Positions 1 to 6,311 of a DNA stretch of 6,311 nucleotides are shown here, one piece after another. The notes below the pieces were generated by a model, which was not told where the DNA came from, did not search any database, and saw nothing but the letters and a program-made list of their open reading frames with translations. This stretch comes from Deltaproteobacteria bacterium. Lineage in GTDB: Bacteria; Desulfobacterota; Desulfovibrionia; Desulfovibrionales; Desulfovibrionaceae. The first letter of the stretch is position 1. Each line of letters starts with the position of its first letter. Location: assembly GCA_031253875.1 (NCBI GenBank), contig JAIRVN010000144.1, forward strand, positions 1-6,311, read 5' to 3'. Made by a program: the position numbers and the translations under genes.

Positions 1-2
1 GC

Positions 3-146
3 AGGCAGGCCGTCTATGCGCTGGGCGTGCGGGGGGCCGAAAAAATGCGTCAGAAGTCCGCTTGCCGAATCGCGCCGCTCTTGTCGGGACTGCGGCATGG
101 AAGACTACTCCTCTTGCAATGGATGCTGTCTGATTCTATGCTATGA
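3..146 (+). CDS. Possible 3' end of an unrecognised upstream gene (partial)
   Basis: The frame beginning at base 3 is open from the left edge to a TGA at 144-146 and would give the last 47 residues of a protein that starts outside the window. Its tail is basic and Leu-rich (GLRHGRLLLLQW), and most third codon positions are G or C. I do not recognise a family. The support is weak because the other two forward frames are also open over most of this stretch, which is common in GC-rich DNA. If the gene is real, it ends about 65 bases before the asnS start on the same strand. The candidate asnS promoter would then lie inside its last codons. It could equally be non-coding leader sequence. Confidence 0.25.
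   Translation, partial: RQAVYALGVRGAEKMRQKSACRIAPLLSGLRHGRLLLLQWMLSDSML
114..142 (+). promoter_or_regulatory. Candidate sigma-70 promoter for asnS
   Basis: A -35-like TTGCAA (114-119) and a -10-like TATGCT (137-142) are separated by exactly 17 bases. Each matches the consensus at four of six positions. Transcription would start near base 149 and give a leader of about 60 bases before the asnS start codon. The spacing and position are good, but the hexamers are only moderate matches, so this is an inference. Confidence 0.4.
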
Positions 147-198
147 CACTGTGCCCCGCAAGCGGCAAGATATCTCGCATCAAGAAGCATATCGCTAC

Positions 199-203
199 AA
201 GGA
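199..203 (+). promoter_or_regulatory. Ribosome binding site that decides the asnS start
   Basis: AAGGA at 199-203 is followed by two in-frame ATG codons, at 205 and 211. The first is one base from the site, too close for initiation. The second is seven bases away, which is normal. The start is therefore placed at 211, which also gives an N-terminus aligning with known AsnRS proteins. Confidence 0.65.
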
Positions 204-210
204 AATGCCC

Positions 211-1575
211 ATGCAACGCACCCTGATCGCCGCCGTTCTGCAGGCGCATGCTCCCCAAAGCTCCGTCACGGTCTGCGGCTGGATCCGCACCCGGCGCAAC
301 GCCAAAGGGTTTTGCTGTCTGGAACTCAATGACGGTTCCTGTCTTGCCACTGTGCAATGCATCGTTGATGAAGGAACCCCGGCCTTCACCGCTCTTGGCG
401 CCGCCAACACCGGCGCCGGGCTGCGCGTTGAAGGCAGCCTTGCGGCATCTCCCGGCCGAGGCCAGGCATGGGAGCTGCGCGTCATGAACGTCGAAGTCTA
501 TGGTGTGGCTGATCCGTAAAGTTTTCCTTTGCAGAAAAAACGCCATTCCGACGAATTTCTGCGCGGCATAGCCCATTTGCGTCCCCGCACCAACAAATAC
601 GGAGCCGCGTTTCGCATCCGTTCCGAAGCGGCGTATGCCGTACATGATTTTTTTCGTTCCAAACATTTCCACTATGTGCATACCCCCATTCTGACCAGCT
701 CCGACTGCGAGGGAGCGGGTGAACTGTTCCGCGTAACCACTTTGCCGCCGGGCGCAAAGGATGCGTCGGACGACTTTTTCACCAAAGAGTGCCGTTTGAC
801 GGTCTCCGGCCAGTTGGAAGCCGAAGCGCTGATCTTCGGTCTTGGCAGGGTCTATACCTTCGGCCCGACTTTCCGGGCGGAGAATTCCAATACTCCGCGC
901 CACGCCGCGGAATTTTGGATGATTGAGCCGGAAATGGCCTTTGCGGACATCTTTGACAATATGGAACTGGCCGAAGGTTTGGTGCGCCACATCATTACCC
1001 ATGTTCTCGGGCACTGCGCTGCGGATCTCGACCTGTTCAACCGTTTTGTCGATACAGAACTCATTGCCCGGCTTGAAAGCATGATTAAAGAACCCTTTGC
1101 CCGCATGTCCTATGCCGAGGCCGTGGACGCGCTCCGCAAAAACGAAAGGCGTTTTGAATTCCCTGTGCTGTACGGCATGGATCTGCAAACGGAGCACGAA
1201 CGCTATTTGGCCGAGGAACTGCACAAAAAACCTGTGGTCGTTTACGATTATCCTAAGGATATCAAGGCGTTCTACATGCGCTTGAATGATGACAGCGAAA
1301 GCGTGGCTGCCATGGATGTCCTGGCGCCGCGCATCGGCGAGCTCATCGGCGGCAGCCAGCGCGAAGAGCGCCTGGACGTATTGGAATCACGCATCCGTGA
1401 AATGGGCCAAAACCCTGAAGACTATTGGTGGTATCTGGATCTGCGACGTTTCGGCAGTGTGCCGCACGCGGGCTTCGGCATGGGCTTTGAGCGCCTGCTC
1501 ATGATGCTCACCGGCATCGGCAATATCCGCGATGTCATACCTTTCCCGCGCACGCCGGGAAGCCTGGAATTTTGA
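211..1575 (+). pseudogene. asnS: Asparaginyl-tRNA synthetase, interrupted by one in-frame TAA
   Basis: AsnRS is the cytoplasmic class IIb enzyme that attaches asparagine to tRNA-Asn using ATP. Read through, the frame gives about 454 residues, close to the 466 of E. coli AsnRS. Residues 1-102 are the OB-fold anticodon-binding domain (VTVCGWIRTRRNAKG near 19-33). Codon 103 is TAA. The class II catalytic core follows: HLRPRT (122-127), the [11 protein letters not shown] region after motif 1, motif 2 with [16 protein letters not shown] (221-236), [13 protein letters not shown] (347-359), [11 protein letters not shown] (379-389), and motif 3 [10 protein letters not shown] (421-430). It ends in RTPGSLEF and TGA. 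The upstream and downstream parts share one frame, so this is a nonsense codon and not a frameshift. The stop replaces the acidic residue of the DPD-TYP linker of E. coli AsnRS, as a GAA-to-TAA change could do. Identity is near certain. Whether the gene is dead, split, read through or misread is open. Confidence 0.8.
517..519 (+). other. In-frame TAA stop at the asnS domain junction
   Basis: Codons 101-107 read Asp-Pro-stop-Ser-Phe-Pro-Leu, against Asp-Pro-Asp-Thr-Tyr-Pro-Met in E. coli AsnRS as I recall it. No other stop occurs in the frame until 1573. A TTG at 529 is the nearest possible restart, but the bases before it (GTAAAGTTTTCC) hold no Shine-Dalgarno match. The first in-frame ATG after the stop is at 919, inside motif 2, too late to give a working enzyme. 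Confidence 0.9.
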
Positions 1576-1606
1576 GCGCCGGAGCCTTGAAGAAGCTGAC
1601 TCTCCC

Positions 1607-2518
1607 CTAAAATCCCCAAGCGGACAACGTAAGCCGCGTAAAGCCCTGTTGCTGCGCCAGCATGTCGAGGGGAAGCGACTCCAGATCATCCAGAACCGGC
1701 AGGGACACTCTGTCGGCATATTCGCGAAAGTCCGCCAGCTTGATATACGCTTTGCAGCTCCGGCATACATACACCGCGTAGCCAGGCTGGATATCCGCCG
1801 TGAACACGCCGAGTTTGTCGTTGTCGTGTTCCTGGCAGAAGGGGCAGCCGAGGCGCGGAACCCGGTATTCCAGGCGACACAGGGAACAACTGTGGTAACG
1901 GAAACCTTCTTTGTCCGTCAGCTTGCCGATCAACGGCGGATTGCCGCACAAGGGGCAGTGTCCGTGCGGCCAGATCTCATGCGTACGAAGGCGATGTGCC
2001 AGGACAGCATGCAAGCGCGTGAAACTGGGCGCCAAGCTGCTGAGAGCGAGGAAACGTGGCAAAGCCGGAGCATCGGGCAGGTATCCGGCCCAATGCTCAA
2101 AGAACGTCGCATCGTTTTTCAGTAGCGCCTCAAAGACTTGGGCAGGGCGCATACTGCCCTCCGAGCCCGGCTTTCCGGCCAGAGCCCTGTGTATTTTTTC
2201 GGCACTCGTGCCCAAACTGTCGCCGCGCTCGCGCAGCATGTCCAGAATCTTCCGGAAAACCAGCGCTCCACGTCTTTCCGGAAGAGGAATGTGTTCGGGA
2301 GACAGCAGGGGCGCACCTTGACGGTGCACTATTTCCGGCGCCACCTTGTCCTCTGGAAGGACGAAGGGCGCTGTCGCCATGGCCGTACAGGCCCGTAATT
2401 GTATCTGGCTGGTCCGAGCTACCAGGTCAAACAGTTCGTCCGGTATCCAGTCCCTGCCGCGCAAAGATTCGAGCTTGCCCGCAAGCATCTTGCGTGCCTG
2501 CGCATACGCGAATTTCAT
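1607..2518 (-). CDS. fdhE: Formate dehydrogenase accessory protein FdhE
   Basis: FdhE is a cytoplasmic protein needed for activity of molybdenum or tungsten, selenocysteine-type formate dehydrogenases. It binds their catalytic subunit and an iron in rubredoxin-like sites before export or assembly. The protein has 303 residues, close to the 309 of E. coli FdhE. The N-terminal half (1-180) is helical and poorly conserved. The C-terminal half carries the family's four CxxC pairs: CPLC (188-191), CSLC (211-214), CPFC (225-228) and CRSC (252-255). The last sits in VYVCRSCKAYIK, matching the E. coli SCEACKGYLK region. The ATG at 2516-2518 is preceded by GGAG at five bases; the longer open frame upstream starts with TTG and lacks this site. 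The stop is TAG. No formate dehydrogenase gene is in the window, so fdhE stands alone here, convergent with asnS and divergent from the chemoreceptor gene. It appears intact. Confidence 0.93.
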   Translation of the reverse strand: MKFAYAQARKMLAGKLESLRGRDWIPDELFDLVARTSQIQLRACTAMATAPFVLPEDKVAPEIVHRQGAPLLSPEHIPLPERRGALVFRKILDMLRERGDSLGTSAEKIHRALAGKPGSEGSMRPAQVFEALLKNDATFFEHWAGYLPDAPALPRFLALSSLAPSFTRLHAVLAHRLRTHEIWPHGHCPLCGNPPLIGKLTDKEGFRYHSCSLCRLEYRVPRLGCPFCQEHDNDKLGVFTADIQPGYAVYVCRSCKAYIKLADFREYADRVSLPVLDDLESLPLDMLAQQQGFTRLTLSAWGF

Positions 2519-2523
2519 AAGCA

Positions 2524-2527
2524 CTCC
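2524..2527 (-). promoter_or_regulatory. Ribosome binding site of fdhE
   Basis: On the minus strand GGAG lies five bases before the ATG at 2518. This fixes the start of fdhE at the MKFAYAQ methionine and not at the TTG 45 bases upstream in the same frame. Confidence 0.7.
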
Positions 2528-2608
2528 GCCTGCGAATCTATCCGTTTTGCCGCGACAAAGCAAAGAGAAAGAGAGGAAATGACCGAACTCCTATTATTCC
2601 GGTTGATA

Positions 2609-2631
2609 GGCGTCCCTGCGCCGAATTTTTT
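2609..2631 (+). terminator. Weak terminator-like hairpin upstream of the chemoreceptor gene
   Basis: GGCG (2609-2612) pairs with CGCC (2619-2622), extendable by one T-G pair, with a loop of four to six bases. After GAA comes a run of six T (2626-2631). This has the shape of a Rho-independent terminator read on the plus strand, but the stem is only four to five base pairs. No upstream plus-strand gene obviously needs it, since fdhE is on the other strand. It might stop antisense transcription leaving the fdhE region, or act in the leader of the downstream gene. Confidence 0.3.
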
Positions 2632-2655
2632 AGGGGTTTACTAATATGCAGATAT

Positions 2656-2684
2656 AGAATAGACGTTATTAAGTCTGTTGGCAA
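2656..2684 (-). promoter_or_regulatory. Candidate sigma-70 promoter for fdhE
   Basis: On the minus strand TTGCCA (complement of 2679-2684, five of six matches to TTGACA) is followed after exactly 17 bases by TATTCT (complement of 2656-2661, four of six to TATAAT). Transcription would start near 2649 and give a leader of about 130 bases before the fdhE ATG. This is the best-looking promoter in the divergent gap. It lies in AT-rich DNA and would share that DNA with whatever drives the chemoreceptor gene. Confidence 0.5.
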
Positions 2685-2699
2685 AATATTTCCGAATTT

Positions 2700-2729
2700 C
2701 TCGCAACAGCACAACACATTCCTCGCAAC
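2700..2729. repeat. Short direct repeat CTCGCAAC upstream of the chemoreceptor gene
   Basis: CTCGCAAC occurs at 2700-2707 and again at 2722-2729, a period of 22 bases or about two helical turns. Both copies lie within 50 bases upstream of the chemoreceptor ATG. The spacing would suit a protein binding one face of the DNA, but an eight-base repeat can arise by chance. Confidence 0.35.
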
Positions 2730-2738
2730 CTCATCAGT

Positions 2739-2744
2739 AGGTGG
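2739..2744 (+). promoter_or_regulatory. Ribosome binding site of the chemoreceptor gene
   Basis: AGGTGG precedes the ATG at 2749 by four bases (seven if counted from the AGG). It is a moderate Shine-Dalgarno match and supports that ATG as the start, in agreement with the basic N-terminus and first membrane segment beginning directly after it. Confidence 0.55.
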
Positions 2745-2748
2745 AATC

Positions 2749-4569
2749 ATGCTGCGTCAATTTTCAATCAGATTACGGATTATTGCCCTCATTATCCTTT
2801 TTACCGTCAGCAGCGCCGTGCTGCTCGCGGTCATTGTGGCAACGGGCAATATGCTTAAAAACCAGGGGATTGCCGACTCCGTCGCGATGATGTTGGAAGG
2901 GGAAAAAGAGAAGCTCATGGTGGGAACGCACACCGTGGCCCGCATACTCGGCAAAAAGCTTGAAGGCGTTGGCGATCCGAGGCAGCAGGCGGAAGCCATC
3001 GCCGCCTATATCAACGATATCCGCTTTGAGGAAGACGAATCCGGCTATTATTACGTTTACCGGGGCACCACGGTCTTTGTGCATCCCGTGCAGCCGCAGC
3101 TTGCGGGCAAAGACCTGAATGACACAAAAGACGTCAACGGCGTATATTTTGTTCGTGAACTGAACAATGAAGCGAGAAAAGGCGGCGGCTTCGTTTCCTA
3201 TATTTTCGGCAAGCCGCTGCCTGGCGGCACAATGAAAAACGCCCCCAAGCTGGCCTATGTGGAAATGATACCGGGAACGGATCTGTGGGTTTCCGCAGGC
3301 GTCTACATTGATAATCTCGACAAACACAAGGCGCAGGTAGAGGAAACAATGTCCGCCAGTCTCTACCGGATTATGTATATCGTCCTCGGCGGCGCGGCTG
3401 CCGGAGGTCTGCTCCTGGTGCTGCCCCTGTGCGTGCTGATCGTCAAATCCCTCACAGGCCCCCTGAGAGAGACGACCCTTGCCGCCGAGCGTGTCGCCGC
3501 GGGTGATTTTAGTGTCGCCCTTTCCATCAGCGGCAAAGACGAAATAAGCGCGCTGCAAAAATCTTTGAGGCTTATGGTGCGGCAACTCATGTCCATGATC
3601 GCGGCAACGGAAGAAAAGAGCAAGGAAGCCGAACGTCAGGCCGCTGCCGCGTTACAGGCGCAACAAGAGGCCATGGAAGCCAAGGCTGCGGCGGAGAAAG
3701 CCAAAAAGGACGGCATGCACCAAGCTGCCGGCCAATTGGACGAAATAGTGACACATACAAGACAGACGGAGGAAAGACTGCTTGCATTGATCCAGGCGAG
3801 TTCCGATGGCGTGAAAGTCCAGCAGAAACATAGTCAGGAAACAGCCATGGGGATGGAACAGATGTCCGCCGCTGTGCATGACGTCGCGCGGAACACGGCT
3901 TCCGCCTCGAAAACCGCCGAGGAAACAAAGGAGAATGCGCAAGGCGGCGCCCGCATTGTCACCGACACCATCGCCGCGATCCATGAAGCAAGCGGCAAGG
4001 CGGATCTTATAGCCAAATCCATGGCCGCCCTGGACGAACAAGCCAAAAACATAGGGCAGGTTATGAATGTCATCAGCGATATAGCGGATCAGACGAACCT
4101 GTTGGCGCTCAACGCCGCCATCGAAGCGGCGCGGGCGGGCGATGCCGGACGGGGCTTTGCTGTTGTGGCGGATGAGGTGCGCAAGCTGGCGGAAAAGACA
4201 ATGAATGCCACGCATGAAGTCGCTGCGGCCACCAAAGCCATTCAAGACAGCGCCTCGGCCAATCTCCGCGCCGTTGGGGAAGTTGTCGGGGCAACAGCCA
4301 AAAGCACGCAGTTGGCGCAGTCGGCGGGCGATTCCCTGAATTCCATTGTCGCGTTGGCTGATGCCAATGCGGCACAAGCTCAGGTCATCGCCAGCGCCTC
4401 TGAGGAACAATCCGCCTCCGCGGATCTGATCCGCCAGCGGACCGCCGAAGTAAGCCGCGTGGCAACGGATAATGCGGCATTGATGGTAGAAGCGGACAGC
4501 GCTGTTACTGAACTGGCAAAATCGATAAACCGGATAGTTGCGGTTATGGATTCTCTCAGCAAAGCCTAA
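2749..4569 (+). CDS. Methyl-accepting chemotaxis protein with Cache sensor and HAMP domain
   Basis: This 606-residue inner-membrane chemoreceptor senses a periplasmic ligand and controls CheA through CheW. A basic start leads into the first membrane helix (about 11-32). The periplasmic part (about 40-195) looks like a single Cache domain of the sCache_2 type: [20 protein letters not shown] (97-116), the [15 protein letters not shown] segment, and [15 protein letters not shown] (175-189). A second helix (about 208-232) leads into HAMP (about 232-283, with SLTGPLRE and the AAGDF turn). An Ala/Lys/Glu-rich coiled coil follows (285-325), then the signalling domain. Its conserved hairpin tip is at about 441-484 ([34 protein letters not shown]). 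The C-terminus DSLSKA lacks a CheR-tethering pentapeptide such as NWETF. Related Cache domains often bind small organic acids, but no ligand can be read from this sequence. It ends with tandem in-frame stops TAA TAG. No che gene is adjacent. Confidence 0.95.
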   Translation: MLRQFSIRLRIIALIILFTVSSAVLLAVIVATGNMLKNQGIADSVAMMLEGEKEKLMVGTHTVARILGKKLEGVGDPRQQAEAIAAYINDIRFEEDESGYYYVYRGTTVFVHPVQPQLAGKDLNDTKDVNGVYFVRELNNEARKGGGFVSYIFGKPLPGGTMKNAPKLAYVEMIPGTDLWVSAGVYIDNLDKHKAQVEETMSASLYRIMYIVLGGAAAGGLLLVLPLCVLIVKSLTGPLRETTLAAERVAAGDFSVALSISGKDEISALQKSLRLMVRQLMSMIAATEEKSKEAERQAAAALQAQQEAMEAKAAAEKAKKDGMHQAAGQLDEIVTHTRQTEERLLALIQASSDGVKVQQKHSQETAMGMEQMSAAVHDVARNTASASKTAEETKENAQGGARIVTDTIAAIHEASGKADLIAKSMAALDEQAKNIGQVMNVISDIADQTNLLALNAAIEAARAGDAGRGFAVVADEVRKLAEKTMNATHEVAAATKAIQDSASANLRAVGEVVGATAKSTQLAQSAGDSLNSIVALADANAAQAQVIASASEEQSASADLIRQRTAEVSRVATDNAALMVEADSAVTELAKSINRIVAVMDSLSKA

Positions 4570-4578
4570 TAGACTATT
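4568..4578. repeat. Palindrome holding the stop codons of two convergent genes
   Basis: AATAGACTATT is a perfect inverted repeat with a single central base. It contains part of the chemoreceptor's TAA, its second in-frame TAG (4570-4572), and the TAG of the opposite EF-G-like gene (complement of 4574-4576). The arms are too short and the loop too small for a terminator. The symmetry probably follows from each strand needing a stop here. Confidence 0.5.
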
Positions 4579-6310
4579 CTTCTTTCTTTTCTTTTGCGCT
4601 TTCCGCGATGACCTTTTCAGCCACCGGCGGCGGCGCTTCTTCGTAATGGGCGAATTCCATGGTGAACACCCCTTGGCCGCCCGTCATGGAACGCAGGTCC
4701 GGCGCGTAGCGCAGCACTTCGTTCATGGGGATATGCGCTTTTATTTCCGTAATGCCCGCCTGGGATTCGGAACCGAGCACCTTGCCCCGCCGGGAGGATA
4801 AATCGCCTATGACATCGCCCATGTTCTCATCGGGCACGGACACGCTGAGCAGCACGATAGGCTCAAGCAGCATGGGCTTGAGCGTTTCCATGCCCTTTTT
4901 GAAGGCCAGAGATCCGGCGACTTTAAAGGCCATTTCCGAAGAGTCCACGGTATGGTAGCTGCCGTCGTAAACGCGCGCCTTGAAATCGACTACCTGGAAG
5001 CCGGCCAGGTAGCCGCGGGCGGCTGCTTCCTGAATGCCTTTGTCTATGGCTGGAACGTACTGGCGGGGGATGACGCCGCCCACAATGGCGTCTTCAAAGA
5101 CGTAGCCGGAACCGCGTGGCAAGCCTTCCATTTCAATCCAGCAGTCGCCGAACTGCCCACGCCCGCCTGATTGCTTTTTGTGGCGGCCTTGCACCTGGCA
5201 TTTGCCGCGTACAGTTTCGCGGTAGGGGACTTTGGGCGTCTTGAGCAGAATTTCCGTCTTGTAGCGGCGTTTGGCCTTTTCGACCGAAAGTTCGATATGC
5301 AACTGGCCCATGCCGGCAAGGAGAATATCCGCGGATTCTTCATCGCGGGAAAGGCGCAGGGTGATATCTTCGTCCAGCAGCTTTTGTACGGCGGCGTAGA
5401 CCTTGTCTTCGTCGCCCTTTTCTTTCGGCGCCAACGCATAGGTGATGAGTTGCGGCGGAAGTGCGGCCATGGGCAGGATAAAAGACGCTTTGTCGTCGCA
5501 CAGGGTATCGCCGGTACGGGTAGTTTTCAGTTTTGCCACCGCGACGATGGCGCCGGGTCCAAGGGTTTCCTTGACGGGAGTCTGGTTTTTGCCGGTCAGA
5601 TAGTTGAGGCTGCCCAAACGTTCGTTTTCGCCGCTCCGCATGTTTTTCAGGTTGGATTCCGTGGAGATGGCGCCGGAAAGCACTCGTACCATGGAAAGCT
5701 GCCCTGCGAAGGGGTCGGCGATGGTTTTGAACACAAAGCAGGCCGCGGGTTCGTTTTCGGAAGAGAGGCGCTGCTTTTGTTCCATGTCCGTAAAAGGCAT
5801 GCGGGCCAGAGGGGAGGGAAAAAACCGATCAATGGCCTGCAGCAGTTCGACGCCGCCTTTATTCTGGAGGGCGGCGCCCACGACGACGGGCACAAGCTGC
5901 CCGGCCAACACGCCTTTCCGCAGTCCCTGATCCAGTTCTTCGGGACTCAGTTCGCCTTCCTCCAGATATTTTTCCATGAGTGTTTCGTCGGATTCCGCGA
6001 TATTTTCGATGGCGGCATCGCGCAAGCTTGTAACTTCCTTGCGCAGGGAATCGGGCGTCGCAGCTTCCTTGACCTTGCCGTTATCGCCGAAGAGATAGGC
6101 CTTGTCGGTAAAGATATCCACATAGCCCTTGAAATCTTCGCCATCCTTAATCGGCGCCTGCAAGACGACTGGCTTGATACCGAGCATGGCGGAAAGCCCG
6201 TTGAAGGCCATGTTGAAGTCCGAGCGATCACGGTCGAGTTTATTGATGAAAACCAGCGCAGGCAGGCCGGCGTTGCGTACCATGTTCCAGAGTTTTTTGG
6301 TGAGCGGGCG
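4574..6310 (-). CDS. fusA: EF-G-like translation factor, N-terminus beyond the right edge (partial)
   Basis: EF-G is the cytoplasmic GTPase that moves tRNAs and mRNA through the ribosome and, with RRF, splits ribosomes. The 578 codons here run from within the GTPase domain to a TAG. The NKLDR guanine-specificity motif is at about partial residues 23-27. Then come domain II (FKTIADPFAGQLSMVRVLSG), domain III (LLAGMGQLHIELSVEKAKRRY), domain IV (HKKQSGGRGQFGD, then YDGSYHTVDSSEMAFK) and domain V (MGDVIGDLSSRRGKVLGSES, DLRSMTGGQGVFTMEFAHYE). The tail is charged (AKEKKEE). An ATG at 6283 is internal, because the frame continues as RPLTKKLWN to the edge. The missing part should hold the P-loop, switch I and DxxG motifs. 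The HKKQSGGRGQFGD and IVAVAKLKTTRTGDTL segments resemble the second, EF-G-like (EF-G2) subfamily more than housekeeping EF-G as I recall them, so this may be a paralog and fusA is only the broad family name. Confidence 0.9.
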   Translation of the reverse strand, partial: RPLTKKLWNMVRNAGLPALVFINKLDRDRSDFNMAFNGLSAMLGIKPVVLQAPIKDGEDFKGYVDIFTDKAYLFGDNGKVKEAATPDSLRKEVTSLRDAAIENIAESDETLMEKYLEEGELSPEELDQGLRKGVLAGQLVPVVVGAALQNKGGVELLQAIDRFFPSPLARMPFTDMEQKQRLSSENEPAACFVFKTIADPFAGQLSMVRVLSGAISTESNLKNMRSGENERLGSLNYLTGKNQTPVKETLGPGAIVAVAKLKTTRTGDTLCDDKASFILPMAALPPQLITYALAPKEKGDEDKVYAAVQKLLDEDITLRLSRDEESADILLAGMGQLHIELSVEKAKRRYKTEILLKTPKVPYRETVRGKCQVQGRHKKQSGGRGQFGDCWIEMEGLPRGSGYVFEDAIVGGVIPRQYVPAIDKGIQEAAARGYLAGFQVVDFKARVYDGSYHTVDSSEMAFKVAGSLAFKKGMETLKPMLLEPIVLLSVSVPDENMGDVIGDLSSRRGKVLGSESQAGITEIKAHIPMNEVLRYAPDLRSMTGGQGVFTMEFAHYEEAPPPVAEKVIAESAKEKKEE

Positions 6311-6311
6311 T

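Noticed and set aside
517..519. Selenocysteine or pyrrolysine recoding of the asnS stop
   Set aside because: Those use TGA and TAG. The codon here is TAA, and the aligned residue in AsnRS is a plain acidic linker residue.
511..540. Frameshift as the explanation for the two asnS reading frames
   Set aside because: Bases 211-516 and 520-1575 are in the same frame (codon starts at 511, 514, 517, 520 and so on), so the break is a nonsense codon and not an insertion or deletion.
136..1224. A 362-codon open frame on the minus strand opposite asnS
   Set aside because: It is antisense to a clearly recognised gene, has no recognisable motif, and such mirror frames are expected from codon bias in GC-rich genes.
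1576..1606. Terminator between the convergent asnS and fdhE genes
   Set aside because: The 31-base gap has only a loose GGAG/CTCC pairing with a long loop and no T-run on either strand.
1532..2125. Plus-strand open frames across fdhE (also 1911-2321 and 2056-2520)
   Set aside because: They are antisense to FdhE, whose four CxxC motifs establish the coding strand. Their translations are Arg/Pro/Ala-rich without motifs.
2679..2693. Possible sigma-54 promoter starting at TGGCAAAA
   Set aside because: The GG is not followed at the required distance by the GC dinucleotide of the -12 element.
2669..2698. Possible sigma-28 flagellar promoter for the chemoreceptor gene (TTAAGTCT ... TCCGAATT)
   Set aside because: The -35 part resembles TAAAGTTT, but the spacer is 14 bases instead of 11 and only the CCGA core of the -10 element matches.
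2773..3585. A 270-codon minus-strand frame inside the chemoreceptor gene, and a similar 252-codon frame at 3652-4410
   Set aside because: Both lie opposite well-conserved Cache, HAMP and signalling-domain codons, are low-complexity in composition, and have no family resemblance. They are shadows.

Overview
The window looks like a chromosomal segment from a sulfate-reducing deltaproteobacterium of the Desulfovibrio type. This is inferred from the protein styles: a Cache-HAMP chemoreceptor with an Ala/Lys-rich linker, an FdhE formate dehydrogenase accessory protein, and an EF-G-like factor. The genes are moderately GC-rich and the main intergenic gap is AT-rich. No database search was possible, so the taxon is a guess. 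I see no insertion sequence, phage gene, CRISPR array, tRNA or rRNA.

Layout, left to right. Bases 1-146 may hold the 3' end of an unrecognised forward gene. Bases 211-1575 (+) encode asparaginyl-tRNA synthetase (asnS). Its reading frame is complete in length and motif content but contains one in-frame TAA at 517-519, at the junction of the anticodon-binding and catalytic domains. Bases 1607-2518 (-) encode FdhE, convergent with asnS across a 31-base gap. Bases 2519-2748 are a divergent intergenic region with a good promoter candidate for fdhE, a terminator-like hairpin and a short direct repeat. Bases 2749-4569 (+) encode a complete methyl-accepting chemotaxis protein. Bases 4574-6310 (-) encode most of an EF-G-like translation factor. 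It meets the chemoreceptor gene tail to tail with four bases between the stop codons, and its N-terminal P-loop region lies beyond the right edge.

The four recognisable genes do not form one operon or pathway: two concern translation (asnS, the EF-G-like gene), one formate dehydrogenase maturation (fdhE) and one chemotaxis. Orientation alternates (+, -, +, -), so each is probably transcribed on its own or with genes outside the window.

The one feature that clearly deserves follow-up is the in-frame stop in asnS. The rest of the gene shows no decay, so the choice is between a sequencing error, a very recent nonsense mutation, readthrough, and a functional split synthetase. I found no convincing novel multi-gene system.
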